From an uncultured Prevotella sp. (lineage in GTDB: Bacteria > Bacteroidota > Bacteroidia > Bacteroidales > Bacteroidaceae): a stretch of 21,297 bases of DNA. Below are positions 1 to 6,692 of this stretch, piece by piece. Location of the stretch: the NCBI GenBank assembly GCA_900769055.1, contig CAAGFF010000210.1, positions 1 through 21,297 on the forward strand, in the 5' to 3' direction. Position numbers and translations under genes: made by a program. Position 1 is the stretch's first letter. Every line of letters starts with the position of its first letter. A model generated the notes under the pieces. That model had not been told where the DNA came from and did no database searches. It saw only the letters and a list, made by a program, of their open reading frames with translations.

Positions 1-72
1 CCGAACAGAGAAGTTAAGCCCGCCATCGCCGATGGTACTGCAATGCAATGCGGGAGAGTAGGTAGCCGCCTT
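1..72 (+). rRNA. rrf: 5S ribosomal RNA, 3' part (truncated by window edge)
   Basis: The window opens inside a 5S rRNA. The conserved loop sequence CCGAACAGAGAAGTTAAGCC at 1-20 is followed by the helix IV/V region and closes with GGTAGCCGCC near 61-70, which would pair with the missing 5' end. The exact 3' end is estimated, good to a few bases. A strong intrinsic terminator follows within 10 nt, so this is the last gene of an rRNA operon lying to the left. Only about two thirds of the molecule is present. Confidence 0.95.
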
Positions 73-80
73 CTTTGACA

Positions 81-119
81 GAGGCTCCGAGGACAAAGGT
101 CTTCGGAGCCTCTATTTTT
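81..119 (+). terminator. Intrinsic terminator of the rRNA operon
   Basis: A 14-bp stem (81-94 with 99-112, starting GAGGCTCCGA, one G-T pair) has a 4-nt loop AAAG and is followed by TATTTTT. It lies right behind the 5S rRNA. This is a textbook rho-independent terminator for the rRNA operon. Confidence 0.93.
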
Positions 120-125
120 GTTTGA

Positions 126-177
126 GGGGGGAGGGGAGGTGGTGTAGGTTTTGTAGGTGGTGTAGGTTGGTGTAGGT
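126..177 (+). repeat. G-rich run and four TGTAGGT units with 9-10 nt period
   Basis: G-runs at 126-131, 133-136, 138-139 and 141-142 are followed by four copies of TGTAGGT starting at 143, 152, 161 and 171 (spacing 9, 9, 10 nt). The stretch lies between the rRNA terminator and the converging end of the minus-strand gene at 211-660. It contains no gene. Its function is unknown, and slipped-strand expansion is a simple explanation for its origin. Confidence 0.75.
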
Positions 178-210
178 GCTTGTTTGTGTTGGTTTCCTAT
201 TGCTTAGGGG

Positions 211-660
211 CTACTTCATGTTTTTCTTTATGAAAATTAGCTTTTGAGGAAGTTTGACCCATTTTCGGTTACGTGCCACTTTGATTGAACTGCCTGATTC
301 TTGAATCAGGATATATGTTGTGTCGTTTAGTATCTGGAGGGTTGCTGTCAAATCCTCGCTGCCATAGTCGTTAATGATAGAGATTGTTGCCCTGTTTTCC
401 GCAGTTATCTTTGCATCTGTGAAGAGCCATTTTCTTGAGTCTTTGTTGTCACCAAGGAATCCTGGTATCTCACCGAAAATTTCCTGCTGAGGAACTATAA
501 TATTGCTGTTTACTAGATCCATATTTATATATATGTCATATTCGCTATTGAATATCTTACCCTTGAAACTCTGTTGCACCTGTTTGTTTTGCGTGGATGA
601 CTGTGCGTTTGTAGTAATTGTCGCAAGGAAAGTGACGATATAAATAATAATACGTTTCAT
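211..660 (-). CDS. Small secreted hypothetical protein (149 aa)
   Basis: I do not recognise a named family. The protein begins with a short basic stretch and a hydrophobic run (residues 2-17) ending in TTNAQ, a typical Sec signal peptide for Bacteroidetes, with cleavage predicted after Ala18 or Gln20. There is no lipobox Cys, so the mature protein of about 130 aa is probably periplasmic or secreted. The mature part is polar and rich in beta-branched residues (FKGKIFNSEYDIYINMDL, then an RKWLF motif), which suggests a small beta-sheet domain. It has its own promoter at 681-710, divergent from glgA, and no clear terminator before the rRNA operon end that it faces. The coding call is solid because of the signal peptide, the promoter and the lack of a competing frame; the function is open. 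Confidence 0.8.
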   Translation of the reverse strand: MKRIIIYIVTFLATITTNAQSSTQNKQVQQSFKGKIFNSEYDIYINMDLVNSNIIVPQQEIFGEIPGFLGDNKDSRKWLFTDAKITAENRATISIINDYGSEDLTATLQILNDTTYILIQESGSSIKVARNRKWVKLPQKLIFIKKNMK

Positions 661-680
661 ATACTATCTGTTTTTTGTTG

Positions 681-710
681 CAAAGTTACTTGTTTATATC
701 AAGAAAACAA
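681..710 (-). promoter_or_regulatory. Bacteroidetes-type promoter of the secreted-protein gene
   Basis: Read on the minus strand, a perfect -7 box TAACTTTG lies at 681-688 and a -33 TTG at 708-710, with a 19-nt spacer. The -7 box is about 20 nt upstream of the start codon at 660, so the leader is very short. It is back-to-back with the glgA promoter, without overlap. Confidence 0.8.
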
Positions 711-739
711 GTGTTTTTAGAAAATTATAGAAGTTAATA

Positions 740-770
740 TTGGTAATTTAGAATTTTTATAGTACCTTTG
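740..770 (+). promoter_or_regulatory. Bacteroidetes-type promoter of the glgA-glgP operon
   Basis: A -33 TTG at 740-742 and a perfect -7 box TACCTTTG at 763-770 are separated by 20 nt, matching the Bacteroidetes consensus. Transcription would start around 777, giving a leader of about 18 nt before the glgA ATG at 795. No Shine-Dalgarno sequence is visible, as usual in this phylum. Confidence 0.85.
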
Positions 771-794
771 CGGCCGTTATATTAATATATTGTA

Positions 795-2447
795 ATGGGT
801 AATACTAAATTGTTTCCTGACTTCATATTCGAATCGAGTTGGGAAGTATGTAATAAAGTAGGTGGAATATACACTGTACTTTCAACAAGGGCGAATACAT
901 TGCAATCAATGTTGCATGACAAAGTTGTTTTTATAGGCCCAGATTGTTGGGGGGATAAAAAATGTCCGTATTTTAAGGAGGACAAAGGTCTTTTTGCTGA
1001 TTGGCAAAAGGTAGCCCTTACCTCTGGCCTTAAGTTAAAAGTGGGCAGATGGACAATTCCTGGAGAGCCGATAGCGATACTCGTTGATTTTGCTGACTTC
1101 TATTCTCAGAAAGACAAGATTTATGGTCGTTTATGGGAGCTGTTTGGCGTCGATAGTCTTCATGGTTATGGAGATTATGATGAAGCATCCATGTTCTCTT
1201 ACGCTGCTGCTCTTGTCGTTGAGAGTTTCTACAAATATTATCTCGATTCATCACAGAAGGTTATTTATCATGGCAATGAGTGGATGACCGGTCTTGGTCT
1301 GCTTTATATCAAGCACCATGTTCCAGCCATTGCGACTCTCTTCACTACTCATGCCACAAGCATCGGTAGGAGCATAGCTGGTAATAACAAACCGTTATAT
1401 GACTATCTGCCTGCCTACAATGGCGATCAGATGGCTGCTGAGCTGAACATGCAGAGCAAGCATTCTATAGAGAAGCAAACGGCTTTGAATGTTGACTGTT
1501 TCACTACTGTCAGCGACATAACAGCCCGTGAGTGTGCAGAGCTTATGGATAAACCTGTAGATGTAGTTCTGCCTAATGGCTTTGAAAATGATTTCGTTCC
1601 TTGTGGTGCAGCCTTTACCCGTAAGCGTAAGGTTGCCCGTCAGAAGCTTCTAAAAGTTGCCAGTTGTCTAACAGGAACCGTTATTGGCGATGATGCCCTG
1701 ATAGTTGCTACCAGTGGACGTTATGAGTTCAGAAATAAAGGTATTGATGTGTTCATCGAGGCAATGAACCGATTGCGTTTCGAGCAGGGACTTGAGAAGG
1801 AGGTTGTAGCCTTCATTGAGGTACCAGCTTGGGTTGGTGATGCACGTGCCGACCTTAAGGAGCGTTTGGATAAAGGAACAATCGATGGCCCCATGGAGTA
1901 CCCGATGCTAACCCATTGGCTTCACAATATGGGAGAGGACAAAGTCCTTGGCATGATGAGGTATCTTGGTATGGAGAATGCTCCTTCAGATAAGGTCAAA
2001 CTTGTCTTTATTCCTTGTTACCTGACAGGCGATGATGGCATTCTTGACCTTACATACTATGATGTCGTTCTTGGCAATGACATTTGTGTATATCCATCCT
2101 ATTATGAGCCTTGGGGATATACTCCACTGGAGGCTATAGCGTTCAAGGTTCCATGTATTACCACCGACTTGGCAGGCTTCGGTCTTTGGGCAAATGGTGT
2201 TAAGGGAGACGCTTCGACCATTGAAGATGGTGTAGAGGTTATCCACCGTACGGACTACAACTACAGTGAGGTTGCCGACAGGATTAAAGAGACTATTTGT
2301 CGCTATGCTTCCTTCGGTACCGCGGAAGTTAAAAAAGCTCGTGCTAATGCGGAGAAACTTTCGAAGAAGGCTTTGTGGGACAAGTTTATAGCTTATTATA
2401 GTGAGGCTTACGACGTTGCCCTCCGTTCTTCTGAGAGACGTAATTAA
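795..2447 (+). CDS. glgA: Glycogen synthase, GT3 (eukaryote-like) family
   Basis: Transfers glucose from a nucleotide sugar (UDP-glucose is usual for GT3 enzymes) to the non-reducing end of glycogen, in the cytoplasm. It resembles eukaryotic GYS rather than the bacterial GT5 GlgA: the N-terminal WEVCNKVGGIYTV (16-28), the TTHATSIGR stretch (184-192, His186) and the block YYEPWGYTPLE, whose Glu438 and Glu446 fit the catalytic E-x7-E pair. At 550 aa it is shorter than animal GYS (about 735 aa) and lacks the long phosphorylated C-terminal tail. By-eye alignment of the end (about 509-535) keeps only Arg516 and Lys521 of the arginine cluster that binds glucose-6-phosphate in GYS. It is the first gene of an operon with glgP, 45 nt downstream. 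ATG at 795 is the only start that fits the promoter and the conserved N-terminus. Confidence 0.95.
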   Translation: MGNTKLFPDFIFESSWEVCNKVGGIYTVLSTRANTLQSMLHDKVVFIGPDCWGDKKCPYFKEDKGLFADWQKVALTSGLKLKVGRWTIPGEPIAILVDFADFYSQKDKIYGRLWELFGVDSLHGYGDYDEASMFSYAAALVVESFYKYYLDSSQKVIYHGNEWMTGLGLLYIKHHVPAIATLFTTHATSIGRSIAGNNKPLYDYLPAYNGDQMAAELNMQSKHSIEKQTALNVDCFTTVSDITARECAELMDKPVDVVLPNGFENDFVPCGAAFTRKRKVARQKLLKVASCLTGTVIGDDALIVATSGRYEFRNKGIDVFIEAMNRLRFEQGLEKEVVAFIEVPAWVGDARADLKERLDKGTIDGPMEYPMLTHWLHNMGEDKVLGMMRYLGMENAPSDKVKLVFIPCYLTGDDGILDLTYYDVVLGNDICVYPSYYEPWGYTPLEAIAFKVPCITTDLAGFGLWANGVKGDASTIEDGVEVIHRTDYNYSEVADRIKETICRYASFGTAEVKKARANAEKLSKKALWDKFIAYYSEAYDVALRSSERRN

Positions 2448-2473
2448 TTAGAGAGAAAATAATTATTATAACT

Positions 2474-2490
2474 ATTCAATAAAATTGAAT
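2474..2490 (+). promoter_or_regulatory. Hairpin directly upstream of the glgP start codon
   Basis: The perfect inverted repeat ATTCAAT (2474-2480) / ATTGAAT (2484-2490) with loop AAA ends 2 nt before the glgP ATG. In an organism without Shine-Dalgarno sites, initiation favours unstructured A/T-rich leaders, so this 7-bp, A/U-rich stem could modestly reduce glgP translation relative to glgA. There is no U-tract, so it is not a terminator. Its role is inferred. Confidence 0.45.
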
Positions 2491-2492
2491 TT

Positions 2493-5054
2493 ATGAAGAT
2501 TAAATCAGATTATGCAAATGCTCCACAATGGAAGGAGCTTACCATTAAGTCGAGACTTCCTGAAGAGCTGAAGTGTCTTGACGAATTGGCACATAACATG
2601 TGGTGGGCTTGGAACCATGAGGCCCGTGACCTGTTCCGTGACATCGATCCAAAGCTGTACAGCGCTGTTAAGCACAATCCTGTGATGCTTCTTGAGCGTC
2701 TCGGTTACGATCGTAAGGAGGAGATTGTTAAGGACAAGGCGATGATGAAGCGCATTCAGGCTGTTTACAAGTCATTCAAGGACTACATGAATGTAGAGCC
2801 CGATGCTACCCGCCCGTCTGTAGCATATTTCTGTATGGAGTATGGTATCCACTCTGCTCTGAAGATTTATTCTGGTGGTCTTGGAATGCTTGCTGGTGAC
2901 TATGTTAAGGAGGCTTCCGACAGCAATGTTGATATGTGCGCCATTGGTTTCCTCTATCGTTTTGGCTATTTCACACAGACTCTTAGCATGGATGGTCAGC
3001 AGATTGCCAAGTACGAGGCTCAGAACTTCAACTCTATTCCTGTAGAGCGTGTTCTTGATGCTGAGGGCAATCCTGTTGTTGTAGATGTTCCTTACACCAA
3101 CTATCAGGTTCATGCCTCTGTATGGGTTGCCAATGTAGGTCGTGTAAAGCTCTATCTGCTTGATACTGACAACGACTTGAACTCAGAGTTCGACAAGCCT
3201 ATTACTCATTCACTCTATGGTGGTGACTGGGAGAACCGTCTGAAGCAGGAGATTCTGCTTGGTATCGGTGGTATGCAGCTGTTGAAGAAGCTTGGTATAA
3301 AGAAGGATATCTACCATTGCAACGAGGGCCACGCTGCTCTTTGCAACCTCCAGCGTCTGTGCGACTACGTAGAGAGTGGTCTTTCGTTCAACGAGGCTAT
3401 GGAACTTGTTCGTGCATCCTCACTTTACACTGTCCACACTCCTGTACCTGCTGGTCACGACTACTTCGATGAGGGTCTCTTCGGTAAGTATATGGGTGGC
3501 TATCCTGCTAAGTTGGGTATCTCTTGGGACGAGTTCATTGGCATGGGTCGTCAGAACCCCGATGACCATTCTGAGCGTTTCTGTATGTCTACCTTCGCTT
3601 GCAACACCTGCCAGGAGGTTAATGGTGTATCAAAGCTCCACGGATGGGTTTCACAGAAGATGTTTGCTCCAATCTGGAATGGCTACTATCCTGAGGAGAA
3701 CCACGTTGGCTATGTTACCAATGGTGTTCACTTCCCAACATGGGCAGCTACAGAGTGGAAGCAGCTTTATGGCAAGTACTTCGACAAGAACTTCATGTCC
3801 GACCAGAGCAACCAGGATATCTGGGAGGCTATCTATAATGTAGATGACGAGGAAATCTGGAAGACTCGTAAGGGTCTGAAGCAGAAGCTCGTAGACTATA
3901 TCCGTGTACAGTTCCGTGAGACATGGCTCAAGAATCAGGGTGATCCATCACGCGTAGTATCATTGCTTGAGAGCATCGACAGCAACGCCCTTATCATTGG
4001 TTTCTGCCGTCGTTTTGCTACCTACAAGCGTGCTCACCTGCTCTTCACAGACCTCGACCGTCTGTCTAAGATTGTCAACAACCCTGAGCGTCCTGTTAAG
4101 TTCCTCTTTGCCGGTAAGGCTCACCCTGCTGATGGTGCTGGTCAGGGTCTGATTAAGAAGATTTACGAAATCAGCCAGCGTCCAGAGTTCCTTGGCAAGA
4201 TTATCTTCCTTGAGGATTACGACTTCATGCTCGCCCGTCGCCTTGTGTCTGGTGTAGATATTTGGATGAATACTCCTACCCGTCCTTTGGAGGCATCTGG
4301 TACATCAGGCGAGAAGGCCGAGATGAACGGTGTAGTAAATCTCTCTGTACTCGATGGATGGTGGCTTGAGGGCTACCGCGAGGGTGCCGGATGGGCTCTT
4401 ACAGAGAAGCGTACATACCAGAACCAGGGTTATCAGGACCAGCTCGATGCTGCTACCATCTACTCGTTGCTTGAGAATGAGATTATTCCAATGTACTACA
4501 ACAAGAACGAGAAGGGTTACAGCGAGGAGTGGATACAGGTTATCAAGAAGTCTATTGCAACCATTGCTCCTCACTACACCATGAAGCGTCAGCTTGATGA
4601 CTATTACGATCGTTTCTACTGCAAGGAGGCTGCCCGCTTCAAGAAGCTCTCTGCCGACAACAATCGTCTGGCAAAGGAGATTGCCCAGTGGAAGGAGACC
4701 GTTGCGGAGCGTTGGGATTCTATCAAGGTTGTTTCAAAGGACGCTCCTGTCCTCGACAACGGCGGCGAGACCGGTGTTACATACAAGCTGCGCTATGTAA
4801 TTGATGAGCAGGGTCTGAACGATGCTGTTGGTCTTGAGCTCGTAACATTGTCTAACGATCGTGAAGGCGGCGACCGCGAGGTACACAACGTACATCAGTT
4901 CGAGATGGTTGGTCATGAGGGTAACCTCTATACCTTCGAGGCAAATGTAGAACCAGATGCAGCAGGTGCATTCCGTTGCTGCGTTCGTATGTACCCGAAG
5001 AACGAGAACCTGCCACACCGTCAGGACTTCTGCTACGTTAAGTGGCTTGACTAA
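2493..5054 (+). CDS. glgP: Alpha-glucan (glycogen) phosphorylase, GT35
   Basis: Phosphorolyses alpha-1,4-glucan to glucose-1-phosphate with a pyridoxal-phosphate cofactor, in the cytoplasm. The N-terminal part DELAHNMWWAWNHEARDLF and the block GFCRRFATYKRAHLLF mark the alpha-glucan phosphorylase subfamily found in thermophiles and many anaerobes, rather than E. coli-type GlgP/MalP. The PLP site is EASGTSGEKAEMNG, with Lys608 as the Schiff-base lysine. The length (853 aa) fits the family. The last 120 or so residues form a beta-rich extension ending in a YVKWLD-like motif, as is usual in this subfamily. The gene follows glgA after 45 nt and is closed by a strong terminator, so synthesis and breakdown of the polymer are made from one mRNA. 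Assignment is firm; substrate preference (glycogen or maltodextrin) cannot be read from sequence. Confidence 0.95.
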   Translation: MKIKSDYANAPQWKELTIKSRLPEELKCLDELAHNMWWAWNHEARDLFRDIDPKLYSAVKHNPVMLLERLGYDRKEEIVKDKAMMKRIQAVYKSFKDYMNVEPDATRPSVAYFCMEYGIHSALKIYSGGLGMLAGDYVKEASDSNVDMCAIGFLYRFGYFTQTLSMDGQQIAKYEAQNFNSIPVERVLDAEGNPVVVDVPYTNYQVHASVWVANVGRVKLYLLDTDNDLNSEFDKPITHSLYGGDWENRLKQEILLGIGGMQLLKKLGIKKDIYHCNEGHAALCNLQRLCDYVESGLSFNEAMELVRASSLYTVHTPVPAGHDYFDEGLFGKYMGGYPAKLGISWDEFIGMGRQNPDDHSERFCMSTFACNTCQEVNGVSKLHGWVSQKMFAPIWNGYYPEENHVGYVTNGVHFPTWAATEWKQLYGKYFDKNFMSDQSNQDIWEAIYNVDDEEIWKTRKGLKQKLVDYIRVQFRETWLKNQGDPSRVVSLLESIDSNALIIGFCRRFATYKRAHLLFTDLDRLSKIVNNPERPVKFLFAGKAHPADGAGQGLIKKIYEISQRPEFLGKIIFLEDYDFMLARRLVSGVDIWMNTPTRPLEASGTSGEKAEMNGVVNLSVLDGWWLEGYREGAGWALTEKRTYQNQGYQDQLDAATIYSLLENEIIPMYYNKNEKGYSEEWIQVIKKSIATIAPHYTMKRQLDDYYDRFYCKEAARFKKLSADNNRLAKEIAQWKETVAERWDSIKVVSKDAPVLDNGGETGVTYKLRYVIDEQGLNDAVGLELVTLSNDREGGDREVHNVHQFEMVGHEGNLYTFEANVEPDAAGAFRCCVRMYPKNENLPHRQDFCYVKWLD

Positions 5055-5060
5055 TATGTT

Positions 5061-5082
5061 TCGGTAACTATATTATTACCGA
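5061..5082 (+). other. Small hairpin behind glgP
   Basis: TCGGTAA (5061-5067) and TTACCGA (5076-5082) form a 7-bp stem with an 8-nt A/T loop, 6 nt after the glgP stop. No U-tract follows, so it may protect the 3' end or be incidental. The true terminator is the next hairpin. Confidence 0.4.
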
Positions 5083-5104
5083 CACAGACAACTGATAATA
5101 CTTG

Positions 5105-5147
5105 CAGGGAGCGTAAACCATTATGGCGTTACGCTCCCTGTTTTGTT
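5105..5147 (+). terminator. Intrinsic terminator of the glgA-glgP operon
   Basis: A perfect 12-bp stem CAGGGAGCGTAA (5105-5116) / TTACGCTCCCTG (5129-5140) with a 12-nt loop is followed by TTTTGTTT. It lies 50 nt behind the glgP stop codon. Confidence 0.92.
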
Positions 5148-5272
5148 TGATGTATCTTTCGTCTGCTTATGTTTTGTCTCTTTGTCTCATTTTCTCTTTG
5201 GTTGATATCATATATCTCCCCACAATCTTTCATGCAGAGTATAGATAACCGCATCTTTAAAAAAATTGCGCT

Positions 5273-5390
5273 GCGGTTTGTGATGTGAAAAACGGTGGTT
5301 TACGATATGAAAAACGGCGGTTTACGATGTGAAAAACGGCGTTTTACGAAAAAAAAACGGCGGTTTACGATAGCAAAAACGATGGTTTAT
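5273..5390 (+). repeat. Tandem array of 21-22 nt units (five full, one partial)
   Basis: Consecutive units lie at 5273-5293, 5294-5315, 5316-5337, 5338-5358 and 5359-5380, with a decayed sixth from 5381. The consensus is GGCGGTTTACGATRTGAAAAAC (22 nt in two parts: GGCGGTTTACGA and TRTGAAAAAC). Units differ by a few bases, one drops a base, and the fourth has the middle replaced by an A-run. There are no unique spacers, so it is not a CRISPR. It sits in the 600-bp convergent gap between the glgP terminator and the fimbrillin-like gene. It looks like a minisatellite or a protein-binding array with a period close to two helical turns; its function is unknown. Confidence 0.85.
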
Positions 5391-5494
5391 ACATTCGACA
5401 TTAATAATTCGGTCTGTCGTGTCCTCTTTTTTCAAACTTAAAGAAAAAGAATTTAACGAATTTGTCACAAGAGAGGAATTGTTATCGGTTATGT

Positions 5495-5539
5495 CAAAGT
5501 TGGGCAAGTTGGCCAAGTTGGCCAAATGGCCATTTGGCC
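5495..5539. repeat. CAAGTTGGC nonamer repeats running into a perfect 20-nt palindrome
   Basis: From 5495 the sequence repeats a 9-nt unit: CAAAGTTGGG, CAAGTTGGC, CAAGTTGGC, then CAAATGGC. The last unit merges into GGCCAAATGGCCATTTGGCC at 5520-5539, which equals its own reverse complement over all 20 bases. TTTAAAAATTAAAAAAT follows. The palindrome could extrude as a cruciform or act as a dyad operator. The nearest gene ends are over 200 nt away. Confidence 0.8.
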
Positions 5540-5602
5540 TTTAAAAATTAAAAAATCCCCATAAATACTGCATTTCTTTATTTTTTGTTTTTCAGTTGTC
5601 AC

Positions 5603-5636
5603 ATGGCCAAGTTGTCCAAGTTGACCATCTTTTTCA
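5603..5636 (+). repeat. Second CAAGTTGNC cluster, terminator-like hairpin
   Basis: The nonamer recurs 60 nt after the palindrome: GGCCAAGTTGTCCAAGTTGACC. ATGGCCAA (5603-5610) pairs with TTGACCAT (5621-5628) with one C-A mismatch and a 10-nt loop, and CTTTTTC follows. This resembles a weak plus-strand terminator, but no plus-strand gene lies close in front, so I regard it mainly as repeat sequence. Confidence 0.5.
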
Positions 5637-5752
5637 GTTTTTTTCAATTTACGTCCATTGTTCTTAATCCGTTTTTCTTCTTTTTTTGTCACAATGACAA
5701 TTTCAAGGGCTTGCTGGGTGATTGTTTTGTAAGGATATATTGAGGTTTTTTT

Positions 5753-6649
5753 TTAGAAAGCCACGATTGTTTCCTCAAGCCAGTTTGGGTCGGCAGTCAT
5801 GCTTATATTGAAGTCTTTTGAAGTGGTAGTGGAAGAATTGAAGAAATCTCCCTGGTATCGGGTGATTTTGTTCTTGCTAATTCCAATGTTCTCAAATTTT
5901 CGTTCACTCACGGTGCTTTCGTTGGCATCCTGAGCTGTGATAGTCATTGTTATTGGCTTTTCCGGATTGTGTGGGAATGTGTAGACCTCATAAAGATTAA
6001 CATCGGATTTGGCGTTGCGGTATTCTGTCTGCCTGCTGTCGACACATCCTATTCCTGTCAGTCCGTCCAGCGTTGATGAGCCACCTGTATAGTAGAACTT
6101 TAGGCGCGATACTTCGGTAGGGATGCTGTCAGTAATGTCAAGGCGGAACATACCCACAACCCTTTCGAGAGTAATCTCAACGGGCGAGTTGGTCTCGTGA
6201 ACCTCAAACAGGGAGTCTGCATAGTGGAATGTGTCTGTGACTTTTCCGTTGAAAGTGATTTTCCGCAAGTTGGTTGTTGTAGCAGATGACTCTCCCGAAT
6301 GGGCAACAATCATCAGAGTATATAGCCCGGCAGGTAGGCTTATGTTGAAATGGCCAAAGTCCTTGTCAGTAGACTTTTGATTGACATAGGTCATTCGCTC
6401 GCCATTCTGGTAGAGGGCGAGGTTTATGCGTGTGCACAGTTCTTCTATGGGTTGTGCCGCTCTGCTTGTTTTAGTCGAGTTTTCCTCGTATTCCGCATTT
6501 CCTACCCCCGTTATGTGAATGGTGACATTGGTAGTAGGCGTATTTACGTCGTTGTTGTTACCAGATGTTGTCTCATCGAGGACGACCTTCTCGCATGATG
6601 CAGTTAGTATCGATGCGATTATTAGAAATGCGAGTTTGAGGCTTTTCAT
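5753..6649 (-). CDS. Fimbrillin-like lipoprotein (FimB/Mfa2-type, tentative)
   Basis: A 298-aa outer-membrane or surface lipoprotein. Residues 2-18 are a hydrophobic signal ending in LTASC, with Cys19 as the lipidated residue, then a Ser/Thr/Asn-rich linker (about 25-60). The rest looks like the two beta-sandwich domains of Bacteroidetes fimbrial anchor proteins: a stretch ISLPAGLYTLMIVAHSG (about 103-119), then VVGMFRLDITD (about 163-173), and near the end NKITRYQGDFF, similar to the RNxxTxxxG motif of FimB/Mfa2 proteins. I base this on motif resemblance only, so a general fimbrillin-like lipoprotein is the safer reading. It starts 43 nt behind the YycJ-like gene on the same strand, and no TAnnTTTG box lies in that gap, so it is probably read from the YycJ promoter. 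No FimA-type pilin gene is near. Confidence 0.7.
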   Translation of the reverse strand: MKSLKLAFLIIASILTASCEKVVLDETTSGNNNDVNTPTTNVTIHITGVGNAEYEENSTKTSRAAQPIEELCTRINLALYQNGERMTYVNQKSTDKDFGHFNISLPAGLYTLMIVAHSGESSATTTNLRKITFNGKVTDTFHYADSLFEVHETNSPVEITLERVVGMFRLDITDSIPTEVSRLKFYYTGGSSTLDGLTGIGCVDSRQTEYRNAKSDVNLYEVYTFPHNPEKPITMTITAQDANESTVSERKFENIGISKNKITRYQGDFFNSSTTTSKDFNISMTADPNWLEETIVAF

Positions 6650-6692
6650 TTTAGTTTGTTTTTTAAGGTTGGTTTTTTGTGTTGCTGTTATG

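Larger units (their letters stand above)
5141..5752. other. Gene-free convergent intergenic region with repeats
   Basis: About 600 bp between the glgP terminator (plus) and the stop of the fimbrillin-like gene (minus). I find no convincing coding sequence, RNA gene or promoter. It holds the 22-nt array (5273-5390), the two nonamer clusters (5495-5539, 5603-5636), a small inverted repeat TTGTCA-CAA-TGACAA (5686-5700), and many T-runs. No clear terminator for the minus-strand gene is visible. Confidence 0.7.

Noticed and set aside
5273..5390. CRISPR array
   Set aside because: The units are directly adjacent with no unique spacers, and there are no cas genes in the window.
5322..5692. Two overlapping minus-strand reading frames of 67 aa each
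   Set aside because: They run through the nonamer and 22-nt repeats and give repeated Trp-Pro-Thr or Ala-Asn-Leu stretches dictated by the DNA repeat; no promoter or credible domain.
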